Part shown: positions 39,206 to 50,344 of the stretch, piece after piece
How positions within the stretch are numbered: position 1 is the stretch's first letter
How the letters are laid out: each line of letters starts with the position of its first letter
From: Trichaptum fuscoviolaceum
Taxonomy: Eukaryota; Basidiomycota; Agaricomycetes; Hymenochaetales; Trichaptaceae
Direction: 5' to 3'
Assembly (NCBI GenBank): GCA_910574455.1
Contig: CAJSYZ010000005.1
Coordinates: forward strand, 2,356,001-2,420,000
Length of the DNA stretch: 64,000 bases
Notes under the pieces: model-generated
What the model was told of the DNA's origin: nothing
Seen by the model: only the letters and a program-made list of their open reading frames with translations
The model's database searches: none
Program-made: the position numbers and the translations under genes

Positions 39206-40975
39206 CTATGAACTCTTTGACCTTCTTTTGAAGCTAGATTGTAGGTGAGTAAAATAACTACATGGAAATGGAATCGACTTACTGATGGCATATACGCCAT
39301 GTGATGCATAGCATGAGCACCAGGCTTCGCCCAATTGTACTTGGACTGATTTCCGAGGGACAAATAAATTGGCCAGAGCGTTTTGGATCCCAACCGTCGT
39401 CGCATTGGCGTCGCCCGACTCTGCCTGTATGCGTGTGTCGTGGCCCGGCCTGAACTTCGTCAATTGCGGGGGGACCGCGACCCACTCCGCCTCAGGCACA
39501 AGCAACTTGAAGCTATACGCATCCATTGTGATAGTATTCAAATATCCCTGGAACGGCGTGTTGCCATTGTCGAAGAACGACGACAGCGAGCCTTGCATTG
39601 TGTACGCCTCAAACGGCGCAAAGAGATTCTTCAAAACTGTCCCGCTTACATACGGACTCGAAATCCAGGACTCACTCTTGCATTCAAATGTATATGTATG
39701 CGTCTGGTTCTCATTTGTGTACAACAACCAGACCTGGTCAGTGTGGTTTCCCGTAAGGGCCTGCGAGTTCGGGATCCCCGCACGCGAGGCAGTCCATAAC
39801 CCCAGATCGGTTTCCGTCTGGGTTGAACCAGGTAATTGCTCAAAGTGCGTCCAATTTCCACGCTGCACAAGATCGAATCCATCCTGGAGGGCAGCATAGA
39901 CAGAGCGGAGGTAGTTGAACTGTGTGTACATACGCCGCGCGTCCGACATCGGGTCAAAGTGATCAAGCGAATTCAAATCATTGTAACAGCCTGTAATAGC
40001 CTTCTGCAATGGCATGTTGAAATACTGGTCTGAGCCGAGCTTGTAGCATCCATGGCGCTGCCAAGCACAGTTCGCAGGCATAGCTCGACGACTGTTCCAA
40101 GATCAGCGCTCAGGTCCTGACAGATATGAAATGAATTATTGAAAAGGTACTAACCCAAAGAGATAATTGCTAGCACCATTTCCATACATGTAGAAGCTCT
40201 GCTCCTCGCCGTAGTATACATGTAGAAGGGAAACACCGGGCATGACCAACTTGAAGCTCGTCACAAATGTCACAACTTGAAGTACACTGAGTTGGGAACC
40301 ATTTACTACCAAGCTCGGCCAGCGGTAGACATCGAAGTTACTCGTGCCGAACATATGACGCCTGTCTTGCCCGACTGAGCAAACATTTCATTCCACTCGT
40401 CGACAAAGTTCACGCCAACATCATCAGCGACCTAGAAGTTACCGTCCATACCAAGGAAGCGCGAGAGGGAACGATATGTCGAGTAGTGGAATGTGACGCC
40501 ATCAAGACCGTTGATGCCCTTTGAACGGAGGAAGTACTGATTATCGTCCGACGTCATGTTGTTGATTGCAGCCAAATCAGGGGGCCGCAACATAGTCGGT
40601 GTTTGTTCACGGCCAAGATACAAAACTCCAAATGTGTTGCCACCGGTGACTTCGGCGGTAACGAAGAAGCTGTTCTTACTGACACTTGAAAAGTTGCAGC
40701 GCATGAGCGCGCAGCTGTTGTCCATTCTCCAATGCGTCCAATGTAACCTGTGTGCTCTTGTTGATACGAATGGCATCGATGTCGAGCGCCTTGATCACCA
40801 TGCATAAAAATGTCTTGAGCTTTGCCATCACTTGAGGATTCCACTCACTCAGACAATCTTGCACGAATGCGAATTTGGTCAGTCCGGATGAACACCGAAA
40901 GCCTCCAGCTCACCATACAAGTTGAATTCTGATGCCATGCAACCGTTCGAGGTAGTGATATTGAGCTCGATACCC
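39206..40975 (-). pseudogene. AGS1: Alpha-1,3-glucan synthase fragment, broken
   Basis: The minus strand carries, in the correct order, the N-terminal amylase-like catalytic region of fungal alpha-1,3-glucan synthase: YGELEAFGVH, ALDIDAIRINKSTQVTLDAL, FFVTAEVTGGNTFGVLYLGR, FHYSTYRSLSRFLGMDGNF, FGTSNFDVYRWPSLV, YYGEEQSFYMYGNGASNYLF, WQRHGCYKLGSDQYFNMPLQ, NDLNSLDHFDPMSDARRMYT and NTITMDAYSFKLLVPEAEWV. Reading frames change at least twice between 40864 and 40700. A TAG follows MDGNF near 40435, and another shift precedes FGTSN near 40355. The family protein is over 2000 residues long. Here only about 600 residues' worth remains, with the glycosyltransferase and membrane parts absent. Intact relatives make cell-wall alpha-glucan. 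Confidence 0.8.
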
Positions 40976-41884
40976 GTCTCATCCGACGCTCTCGACAATG
41001 CTGCTGGCTTCATCGGGGGAAAAGGTCGCTGTACTCATGGTTGAGGACACAGTCACAGTTCCACTTCCGCTTCCGCTCCCACTCCCCGAGCTCGAGCTGT
41101 TGGAGCCGGTGATGGCAAGGCTGCTGATCGCTTCAGGCTTGTTGTTGATGAAGCCCATGGTCGGGCCCGCAACGATGTTTCCGAGGAACTTGTCGCGCGC
41201 GTTGTTGTTCAACGGCTGTGTCGTTCGTGACGTACATCGCAACCTGGGACACGGAGAAGGCCAAGTGCTCGACGCCTGCCGGGCATTGTTTGAAAGCGAG
41301 AGTAAGAGGTTTTCGACCTTGAATTCGCATAAGCCATCGCAGGTGTATGTGGAAGAACTCCCACAGCTGTCGAGCACGTCGGGATAGCAAGCGATTCCAA
41401 AGACGAGCCATATCGTCGCAAGACATGGTTCAGTAGCTCAGGCGCCGAAACCCGTTCCAACTTCAAGGAGCGCGGTGACTGCGAAGAGTTTTGCAGCAGC
41501 CAGTCAATGAAGACCATCTTCGGACGAGCCTGGAAGTTCAGCCTTACCTCGGACAAGATTTGCTTAAACGGAGGCGAAGAAAGATCAGTATGCTCCATAT
41601 TTGGGGTAAGGCCTTTGAGGACAATGGATGCGAGTGAAGGTCAGATGTCCGAAAGCAACTGCATCGTTGTATGCTCTTTGTCGGTCCAATTGGTGAGCTT
41701 TAACGCCCGAATCCGCCAACTTGAAGGTGACGACATCGATCTTGCACATGCCAGTGCGCGCTGCGTCTACGGTGTCCTCTGCATACTGCGCGGGCACACC
41801 ACGGCCATAGTGCGAGATGTTGAACCGTTGTGACAGACAACGACACTTGGACTTGTTTTCTATGGACAAGTGTTCCTGGTTCAC
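40976..41884 (-). pseudogene. Degenerate coding remnant, LRR/F-box-like
   Basis: Pieces of coding-like sequence lie in three frames. LSEVRLNFQARPKMVFIDWL and ELLNHVLRRYGSSLESLAIP (near 41430-41560) resemble leucine-rich repeats of fungal F-box proteins. CPAGVEHLAFSVSQVAMYV is in a second frame. CGSSSTYTCDGLCEFKVENL and a Ser/Gly run (GSNSSSSGSGSGSG) are in a third. The frames cannot be linked by convincing introns. I infer a decayed gene abutting the glucan-synthase remnant. Confidence 0.35.
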
Positions 41885-42165
41885 TACGACTTATGGACCA
41901 GCGACTCAGCGACCGGGGTCCAGCGTCTAGCGTCTCAGCGACTGGGTCCCAGTGTCTCAGCGACCGGGGACGAGCGTCTGAGCGACCAGCGACCAGGGTC
42001 TCAGCGACGAACGATCAGGGTCTCAGCGACTAGCGACCAGCGTCTGAGCGACCCGGGACCAGCGTCTGAGCGACTCGGGACCAGCGTCTGAGCGACCCGG
42101 GACCAGCGTCTGAGCGACTTGCGATCGGGGTCCAGGGTCTCAGCGACCAGGGTCCAGCGACTGGT
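41885..42165. repeat. GC-rich minisatellite, about 21-22-bp units
   Basis: Tandem, imperfect copies of a unit close to GAGCGACCCGGGACCAGCGT, with variants CAGCGACC and GGGTCTCAGCGAC. The copies are most regular at 42030-42120, where three or four near-identical units follow each other. The array is a mixture of two related short words. It ends 120 bp before the left inverted repeat of the large element. No coding function is inferred. Confidence 0.85.
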
Positions 42166-42285
42166 GCGGAGAAACCTCGGACCAAGTAGCAGTTCCCACG
42201 GAATTATGATCAGCATGTCCCCAGGACAAGCCAGGGGACTAAAGTTTTCGACTAAGTCCGAGTGTTATATTTGCCTAATGTAGTA

Positions 42286-42297
42286 CATCAGGGAAAC
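42286..42297 (+). repeat. Left terminal inverted repeat
   Basis: CATCAGGGAAAC preceded by TA. A diverged copy of the same end (TA-CATCAGAGATT, then CTAACGGCGGCTGGCGCGTC) begins at 42486, 202 bp further in. It matches the first end through ACGGCG and GCGCGTCCTG. Confidence 0.6.
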
Positions 42298-42927
42298 TTC
42301 CTTTTGCTTACGGCGACTGACGCGTCCTGACGCGTCCTGATTTGGCTGGCACCTGTCTGAAGGGTCGCTACTTCGTCTGAAAATACACTGATTGCCTTAT
42401 CTCACTGAAATAAGGAGTGTTTCAGGATGCAAGCCGTCTCTCAGTGCATCAGAATGCAAGTCAGGATTTCAGTGCTCAAGTGTAATACATCAGAGATTGC
42501 TAACGGCGGCTGGCGCGTCCTGGAGCTTCCTTAAATGGGTTGAAGCGTTGTCATGCCTGCCTGAAGTGTTGCCTGGCTGCCTGATGGCCTTAAAACGGCG
42601 TTTCAGGACAAAATCAGTGCGTAAGGAGGGAAGCTGTACATCAGGTGGCAAGTCAGACTCAAGTGAGATTTACTACTACTACCACTACTGTACTCAAGTG
42701 AACTTGAACCTCTGTTTTGAGATTTCAAGCTACCTTCATCTTCATGACATCTTGAAAGCGACAGCAAACACCATTGACAACCTCAGTCTACAATGATCAT
42801 TCAACGAGAAGCAATTCAATAATAGATACAATCACGATGCTCCTGGCAACTTTTGAAGACAAGAGCATGCACTCAACAATTTACTCAACAAGATAACACC
42901 GTTAGCACTATTCAAACGGGCCTCAGC
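42298..42927. other. Left subterminal region of the element
   Basis: Non-coding. It contains a tandem GACGCGTCCT doublet, the repeated end-like sequence at 42486, and the words shared with the right end. The open frame at 42392-42796 on the plus strand is repeat-derived, and I do not call it a gene. Confidence 0.5.
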
Positions 42928-43920
42928 CTACTCAATATCGAGCATTGGGAAGTGATGGATTATTGTATCCGGTAAGGCCAAGGCATCTTGATTCAAGACG
43001 GAAGCAACAGCAAACGTGCTGTGCGCGTCGATTGCCGCATCTAATAGAGCAGATGCAAGTGAGAAGATGGTCAGCCTGAGTGACAACTTGAAAAGGATAA
43101 CTTACAATGGACTTGAGCAGCCGACAGCTCAACTTCGGCCCAATTGCTCATCGTGACCAAGACATCTTTTTCGATGTTTGTCTGCAGGAGCCTGCCCGCC
43201 ATCTCCTCCAGCTTTATAAACGGTTGCGGAAACTTGAACCAGAGACGGGGGTTCAGAAGCAGCTGGAGCCAAGTTGGCGTTCTTGGCCAGAAATCGGGGT
43301 AAACGAAGCGCGCCCAATCTGTCAAATCGACACAGGAGGATACGGGAATGTCAAATTTATTCCTGATGCGAGTCGCATCACCTGCCAATTAGTTCAGTTA
43401 TGCCGCATAATGAGAGAAGAAATGGGATTGTCGTACCAGCGATTCCTGCTGACACTTTCCATACAGTTTCATCACCTAATAATTGTTCCAATCTTGGGGG
43501 AAGAGCATTAAGTAGATGAGTCCGGAGGAGGAACACATGTTGCTGAACCGCGAGTTGGATGAGGTCCACGCGATATAGCTCTGGTGAGTTACTCGCCCAT
43601 TCAATGTCGAGGGCAACGAAGCGTCGTTCCGGGGCATCCGGCAAGGAAGCATAGATGACGTCTACGGCATTCTCCATCGTCGCGGTGGTCAGACATACTT
43701 CAGGAACAAGAGGTCCGAGTGTATAACTGCGAAGTTGAAGAAGAGGCGTTGGCGGAACCCCCAGGTATCGAGGAGATGTTGCATCTGTTTGTGAAGCTGG
43801 CAAAAAGTCAGTGCAGTGATTTTGAGAGGAAATGGAAAGTAAGCACGATTTTTTGCATCCTAGATATCCTCCTTTGTGTCCAAGGAAGTCTTCGCGCGAT
43901 GCGTACTCGAAGCACAGCAT
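42928..43920 (-). CDS. DEDDy-type 3'-5' exonuclease (RNase D/WRN-exonuclease fold)
   Basis: Spliced from an ATG at 43920 (upstream start uncertain), the protein contains all exonuclease motifs. Motif I is RFVALDIEWASN (Asp-x-Glu). RVDLIQLAVQQHVFLLRT follows. Motif II is SAGIAGDATRIRNKF after an intron (gtacga...ggcag). Motif III is YAAIDAHSTF, whose tyrosine codon is split by a second intron. LPPRLEQLLGDETVWKV between I and II is typical of the fungal exonuclease-domain family. The tyrosine in motif III marks the DEDDy group, which removes nucleotides from DNA or RNA 3' ends. The protein ends FPMLDIE with TAG at 42928. Catalytic residues look intact, unlike the neighbouring broken genes. It lies just inside the left end of the putative element and may be cargo. 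Confidence 0.75.
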
Positions 43921-43926
43921 GGTCAA

Positions 43927-44417
43927 TCAATAGGAGCATGTGGAGCCCCAACAGAATGTGATAAAAGTTCATGGCGAAGGGTTGAATGGGTGGGTGGGTG
44001 GCGGGGAGGGGCGACACCCACTCCGAGTTCACATTTATACAAAGCTCTTGCACGCATTTTTCTGATGCCTTATTCTTCTGGGAAAAGAAGAGAGGAATCT
44101 ATCAGTGCATTATACTATGGCTCGGATAAACCTCAAGCTGAACTGACAGGAGATAAGAAGGATTTCTTCTAGATGACTCGATTATGAGGCTTCTTTTCAT
44201 TTTATGCACAAACAAACAAGAAAGTGAGTCAGGTTAACTCCGAAGAAGTCAGGAAGACATAGCCCACTGCACAAGAAGCTGTTCCATCAGCTCTAGAAGG
44301 CAAAGCCACGAGTAAGCCGTCATACAATCAGTCATCCCTGGATACAACTCGAAACCGGAACCATGCCAATGTGGGAAATGGGATCAATGCATCCCAATCC
44401 GCTATGGAAGAAGTAGT
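43927..44417. other. Spacer, possible 5' exon of the exonuclease gene
   Basis: A minus-strand hydrophobic peptide (NFYHILLGLHMLLLIDHAVL, starting near 43970) could be an additional first exon of the exonuclease gene or chance. Nothing else is recognised. Confidence 0.25.
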
Positions 44418-45744
44418 TTAAATGAAGGAGCGTTTCTTGTCCTTAGAGCTGGGGGGATTGCGCTGTCGGCCGATAATCGACTTATTCTGCATATTGAAAC
44501 CGAGCGATCTCCGTTTCGGCGGCAATGGTGGTGGCACAGAGGTGTTTGTCGAGGAATAGGACATGACTACTTGAACGATATCTAAGATGAAGTAATACTT
44601 TTTCCCGTTTGATGAATTCGCAATTTGCGTCGTGAGCTGCTTTGCCAACGTCAGGTAGACTGTTTGACGCACCTCTCATCAATGAGCTCGAGCTCAAGGT
44701 TGCGGTACTCGAGGCATCGGACGCAAATACCGACACCGGAATTTCCGAAATCGATCCAGAGGATGGGGTGGGGTGGGGAGGCTGATCCCATCGAGCTCGC
44801 CTTCGCGTTTGGTGATCTCGGGCTTCTTGACGTCCGCGTACAGGAAGAAGTCGCAGAAGAGCGCTTGAGCCTGCCTAGGGCTTGCGCTTTTGAACTCGAT
44901 CCAAACATCCATACCACCGGGGTGCGAGAGAGCGCGGGGTCGAAACGCTCAAGATGGTTCGTCGCTGCGACGGGACGAGGAAGCGGCCAACAGCAGCGGC
45001 GACACCATCAAGTGCATTAAGAAGGCCAGAAAGAGAGAGCGTGTTCACGTCGGATAGAGTGTCATATTTCTTGCTTTTCTTCTTCTTGCCAATTTCTTCA
45101 TTGTCGTCATCATTGTCATCATTGTCATCTTATCCTTGTTGTCGGACAACAAAGAGCTCTTCTTCTTACCACCAGGAACACAGGTTGAGGACCCGTCGCG
45201 CGAAGTTGAGCGAGTGAATGCAGCGTCAAGGTCCTCGAGAAGGACAATACACGGGGCAGGCACACGGCCCATAAGCGACGACAACGTCACATCGTTCATC
45301 CAAAAAGCGGAACGTGAGATGGCGAGAATGTCGAGCATGAGCGCGCCAGCAAGGGCATGGATCAACGATGATCTGCCCAAGCCAGGGACACGATAGAGGA
45401 AATTGTCGCGACGAGAGTGGTTACCACGGTCAGCGCACCACTGATTCAGAAAGAGAGGTTAAACTTTCAGTCGATGTGTGGCACTTCATGTACATACCTT
45501 CTCTGATTGCAAGAAGTCCCTTGTGTCGGCAAGGAGCATCTCTTAAATCCCCGCCATGAGCCATGGAATCAGCGAAATAGATATGAATTTGATGGTCGTC
45601 TGGTGAGGCAAACTGGAAGCCTTTGAGCTCCTCATCTCCGAATGACTTGTCTCTAAAAGAAGACTTGCCCGGCAAGATGGTGCGTGCTGTCGTCTCGAAC
45701 TCGTAAGCGTGCTGGCATTCTAAGCGCTTCAACAACCATAGCAT
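44418..45744 (-). pseudogene. BCS1-like AAA ATPase, decayed
   Basis: Parts of a mitochondrial BCS1-type AAA protein occur in order on the minus strand: LWLLKRLECQHAYEFETTAR, HQIHIYFADS, then the ATPase core PGLGRSSLIHALAGALMLDI, SLMGRVPAPCIVLLEDLDAA, a Lys/Met insert, LNALDGVAAAVGRF, and ATNHLERFDPALS with MDVWIEFKSAS in different frames. The Walker A lysine is replaced by arginine (GLGRSS instead of GxGKSS). Walker B (CIVLLEDLDAAF) is intact. At least two frame changes lie at 44890-44990, and the segment between the N-terminal region and the ATPase core is largely missing. Intact BCS1 translocates the Rieske protein across the inner mitochondrial membrane. Fungi carry many BCS1-like paralogues of unknown role. 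Confidence 0.7.
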
Positions 45745-47120
45745 CAGCCAGTCATGTAGTTGTGTTCATCGGGTCATGAGCTATTGTTGCAATAGCGGAT
45801 AACTACTAGGGCTACTTACCAGTCCCCACAACAATGAAAGTGTCTCCGGAAGTCTCTGGTTTCCAACCTGACCATGGCTGTCAGTGGTGGTAGCGGACGA
45901 CGGAGGGCCTGTGATGCCAGTGTCAGACCCCACGTGGGAAGTCATCATGTCGATGCTGGGTACTACTAGTAGCAGGAGTGCGATGGCAATGGTGGTGGTG
46001 CTGTCTGGCGGTGTTCCAGAATTGCACCATCTTGCGTGCGTTGTAAACGGTGTGAGCTAGGATTCTGTATCAAATGGTATGTAAATAACGTGAAGTAAAA
46101 GGATTGAGAAGGAGAATAAACTCACCAGCCTTGAACTCCTGTGCCATGCTCGTGCAGACCTCTGTCTCCCATTCCGCCCAGATCTGTTACGACATAATTT
46201 AGTACAAAGTGCAGGAGAGCAGCGCATGGAAGATGTCATATGTGAAGGAGACAGCGCCAAGGTTGAAGAAAATGACAAGCCTCAAGGTAGTGCAAGAGGA
46301 TGAGATGAGAGAGTTTGTGCGCATGGTGGGGGAGTTGAGGAAGGGGCTCAGTCTGGGAAAAGGCGAGCGGCGAAGTCCACGTCGGGCTCTTGCTGACTCG
46401 GAGTCGGGAAAACAATACTACCAAGTTGCGTGTCTGTCTTTGAATCAAGGTTGGTCGCAAAGCCCATTTGATCCAGCTCCTCCGTCGTCTGCCAGAAGGC
46501 AATAGCATAACTTGAAGTCAAGCCGTCCAGTTCCCTCTGACCTAGAACGTCCCGAGAATAACAACCGGTCATTCCATTAAAATTATTATACCTAATAGTT
46601 GTCGAGCAGAGCAGTTGTAGTAGTAGCCGGACCGACCTTCGCCCCTCAGGCTTAGTTTACTAGTACTAGTAGTTTCCGACTTCAAGCTGACCTCCGAGTC
46701 GGAAGAACTTCCGAGTCTGAGCCTGAGACCGAGTCGTGGGACTTCAAGTTCAGCTCAAAAGTTCAAGTTGCCGAACAGTGACCCGTAACGATGTTCGGTC
46801 TTCAGGTTGGTAGACCCGGATTCGAGCCAGTCGTGAATTTATCAAGCAGTAATTAGAGCATCACTGGTGCCAGTGAGTCCAAGTCCGACTCGGAATAGTT
46901 AGTAAACAATTCATATCGTTTTTTATTTACATACAGTCATACAACAACTTGAATACCGATGCACAGAAAACACAAGTATAAGGTCGACGAACACAGAACA
47001 GGAGACAAACATACAAAGACACAACTTGAATACTAGTGGTATGCACTGGTATGAGGTAATACTACGAAAAGAAAACAGTTAGAAATAGTATGAGTACAAG
47101 CCTGAGTCCTCACTGGCAGG
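45745..47120. other. Non-coding or degenerate segment of the element
   Basis: Contains short coding-like pieces on the minus strand (IWAEWETEVCTSMAQEFKAG near 46170; ELDQMGFATNLDSKTDTQ near 46460) that may be further exons of the decayed AAA gene. From 46600 to 46910 there is a dense run of TACTAGTAG, CCGAGTC and ACTTCAAG motifs, including a palindrome CACTGGTGCCAGTG near 46873. No gene is supportable. Confidence 0.35.
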
Positions 47121-47546
47121 CTACTTCGTCTGACTCCGAGTCTGCGGTTTAAGTGAATTAAAAGGTTCCAATGCTGCTTGTTCCCGCTCAACCTTGTGGT
47201 GCTCCTCATTAAACCACGCTTTCCATGTACTCGAGCCCTTGTTAGCCCTAGTTACCTTAATCTGTGGATGATATTCCGCAAGTTCCGACATCACTGCATC
47301 ATCCTTTTGTGATTCGAATCCGAAATGAATATCACCGTAACCGGAGGTGCGCATCTCCGACAATTGTTGCCAAATACAGTGGCTGAGTGGCGTGAGCCTG
47401 AGAAGTCTGGCTTCAAGTTCAGATTCAAGTTCCGCATTTAGTAGCCTGACTACCCCATGCCCTGCCAGTGGCATCGACGTATCGTGTCTTTGTCTACTAT
47501 ACTTGTAGTACTGTACTCTAGTAGTACTCAAGGTTGTTCTTTTCAA
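47121..47546 (-). CDS. Possible small unrecognised protein
   Basis: An open frame of up to 141 codons whose 5' end has no ATG. Internal methionines (MPLAGHGVV, MRTSGYGDIHF) are possible starts. The peptide is polar and ends QAALEPFNSLKPQTRSQTK. Its ends consist partly of the repeat words found throughout the element, so it may be only a fortuitous open stretch. No domain recognised. Confidence 0.25.
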   Translation of the reverse strand: MKRTTLSTTRVQYYKYSRQRHDTSMPLAGHGVVRLLNAELESELEARLLRLTPLSHCIWQQLSEMRTSGYGDIHFGFESQKDDAVMSELAEYHPQIKVTRANKGSSTWKAWFNEEHHKVEREQAALEPFNSLKPQTRSQTK

Positions 47547-47930
47547 CAGCTTGAAGCCCTCTCACCTTAAAGTCGAAGTCCCTGCCACCTAAATTTTAGT
47601 TCAGAGGCTGCCACTGGCGGTACTCAGGCTGGCGGTGAGTCAACCAGTCTCCTAGTTCAACTTCATCCGCTGACTGAGATCTTCAAACTTCAAGTTGTAG
47701 CCTGAGTAGTACTATCTACTACTACTAGTATACTGGCAACTTGATCTCTAAATTTGAACCAAAGTTCAAGATACTACTATTCGGTTCCGACGACTCGGAG
47801 TCGGACTCGGAGTTGGTAGGCTCACAGCTACTATACTATTGCACCAGTTTTAACTCCATTTTGAAGCTGTTGGAGAAAGCGAAACAACCTCCTATCAGGC
47901 TTCAAGTCACAGTTTTGTTCAAAATATCCA
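47547..47930. repeat. Motif-rich repeat segment within the element
   Basis: Contains TACTATCTACTACTACTAGTA, GACTCGGAGTCGGACTCGGAG, ACTGGCGGTACTCAGGCTGG and several AACTTCAAGTT or ACTTGAA words. The same word set appears at 37.5, 46.6-46.9, 54.6 and 55.9 kb. It is probably a subterminal repeat block of the element or of a nested relative. Confidence 0.45.
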
Positions 47931-47933
47931 AAA

Positions 47934-50344
47934 TGTCCAGTGAGCCTGAGTTTGAGTCGAACCCCCTTGTTGGTTCTGACAATAGCTAAATTGTAGATAA
48001 AAGGAAACATGAGACAGTTGAGGAACACACATCTGCCCCGCGGGTGATATCAAATCATGGAGGTCGAGGCAACGGGTGGTACCAATCGCGCGACCGGTCG
48101 CAAATTCCAGACTGGAGTACAGCGTACGCACATACATCTTTGAACAACCCTTCAGCTGGGAGTCATGGCTCTCTTCAAGAACGCATTTTCTCCAGCCCTG
48201 CAAGTCGGAGTCCTAATAGCCGACCTCTTGAAGATCGCATTTCTGCCGGCCCTCCAAAACGGAGTCGTGGTAGCCAACGTCTTCAAGATCGCATTTCAAC
48301 TCAGAGTCCTAGTAGCCACCATCACAATGAACCTGAAGGTACTCCTGCCAGTGACAGCAAAAGGCGTAAAGTTGAGGAGGACGAAACGCCGAGTCATCGG
48401 GCACCGTTCCCGGTATCTGTTCCACCACCATCAAGGCCACCTGTTGGATGTATGCGATTTCCGTCGCGTTTCTTACTTGTTTCACACGTCGCAGTCACAT
48501 GGAAGTGACACAAAAGTATTTCATTCACTATAAAATTTACTAGCTAGATCCGAAGCCTATAGTATAAGTAGACTACTAGTTAGCAATAAAAAATTCGTGC
48601 GTTGTCCTCTTGAATTCGGACTCCAACACCACCATCATCACTGCCCGATAATGTGAGTGGCGTCACGGGACCTGGCAGTTTTGTCCAAACACCTGTCACT
48701 GGCGGAGATCGCGGAGATACTATAGGTGAACTGCTTAAAAATATGGCACAAAGTGCTTCGCACACTGGCATAGAAGGCAACGAATCGGTTCGCTCGACTT
48801 CAGGCCATCCAGGCCTTTCATCGGATGATAGGATTGCGAGTTTGGAGGGTCAGGTTGTTACAATGAACAAAACTCTTCGCAAGATATCTTCTTATGTCGA
48901 TCTCTTGACTAGTAATGTTGCTGGGGTAAGTAATAGGATCATGTTTCAAAAAGAACGTCTAATAACCTACGCTTGTTAGTCACGGGCAGCAGGCGACGCT
49001 GTTAGAGTAAGGAAGACCTTGGATAGTCTAAGGTTCTTCTTCATGGAATCCTCCGCAATTGTCCTTGGGTTCAAAGATTCGGACATACAGGAATGCCTTG
49101 ACAGACGGAGCACTGAAGATCCCTTCGGTTCCTACTACTTCGAGGTGAACGATGGCGCGTTTCAGAATATCATGAATAGATACTACCGACTTCATTCTCG
49201 CAACGGCTCGGAAGGTCTTAGAGAACTGCTATCTCAATATGGACATTATAGAGAAGAGAAGGCAGAAGAGTTTTTCGCAGTATTGAACTCATACGATAGG
49301 GATGCCGAAAATCTTAAGGCTTTCCAATTCTTCATACCGCTCTTCCAGGCCTACTACGACGTAATCTACGAACTCATCGCAATCATTGACGCCGATCTCC
49401 AAAGAATGTCAGTCGACATCTCTAAGATTTTCGTGGCTCAATCTCAGCCTCCCAATCGTCGTCGTCCCGATCTTCGGCCCCTGACATTGAGGCCATTCTA
49501 TCAACCGATATCGGAAGCAGGGAGTTTGCAATCGAAATACAATACGCCTGCGGTTAGACAGCTTCATTTTCAGCCCCAGCAAACTGAGGTCAATCAAACG
49601 CTACTACAGTTTGACAACACGCAGAAATCTTGGGAAATGGCGATTAATCTGTGCAATATTCACGACACATTCTTCCAGAGGAGGGATGCATTTGCTGTTA
49701 CCTCCAACGACTATGCAATTATTTTCGAGGCAAGAGATATTCTGGAGCTTTTGGAAAACGCCGAAGCAGCAATTTTGGCAGATAATTCTGCTGACAAGAT
49801 TCAATATTGCTTCCAGGAATTGGATTATCTTCAGAGGAGATTGATAGGAGCGCTTAGGATTGTCAAGAGATGGTTGCAAATTGCCTCCACAAAGGGTCTT
49901 TTCGATGTCGTCATGCAGAATGGGAAAGGCGTGGTCATAAAAGGGCTCTTAAACAAGATCATACATCAAGGGCAGGAGTCGACTGATGCTGTCCTTGATT
50001 CTATTGATATGTTAGCAGCCTATAACAAGGACGAATTGGAGGCCTATCATACGAACTTGAAGGGCAAGGGGAAGGAAAGACAGGACACGGCAGCATCGAC
50101 GTCAGCAGGGTCCTTAGATAGCCAGACGACTCGAACAACTTTCTTGCAGGAGGCGGACATGCACAGATACCAAATGTATCTGATGGAGGCGGTGTGCTCG
50201 TCATTCGATAGACAAACCCCGAAGGGCATCGCGATGAAAATTGATATTAAAGAAGTTCTAGGGTATCGCAATTATTTAGAATTGGCGATAAAGTCAAAGG
50301 ATGACTCCAAGCCTTCAAGTCCTCAAGGTCGCCTCAACTACTAG
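47934..50344 (+). CDS. Large unrecognised element-encoded protein with coiled-coil potential
   Basis: The start ATG at 47934 gives MSSEPEFESNPLV, splicing to KRKHETVEEHTSAPRVISNH and a Ser/Arg/Pro-rich region with repeated S-R-x-(L)-x-D/E-R-I words (LQERIFSSP, LEDRISAGP, LQDRISTQS). A further exon (about 48653-48930) has heptad-like DDRIASLEGQVVTMNKTLRK. After an intron, the last exon (from about 48980) is long, helical and free of stops to 50342: RFFFMESSAIVLGFKDSDIQ, NRYYRLHSRNGSEGLRELLS, FQFFIPLFQAYYDVIYELIA, YCFQELDYLQRRLIGALRIV. The intact 440-codon final exon in otherwise decayed surroundings suggests a maintained gene. I recognise no domain. The exon junction around 48440-48650 is unclear. 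Confidence 0.55.

Noticed and set aside
42392..42796. Plus-strand 134-codon frame just inside the left end
   Set aside because: Consists largely of subterminal repeat sequence. No protein features.
46820..46860. Second T-arm-like string (CTCGAATCC on the minus strand)
   Set aside because: Only a partial stem forms, and there is no matching acceptor or D arm. It lies in a repeat block.
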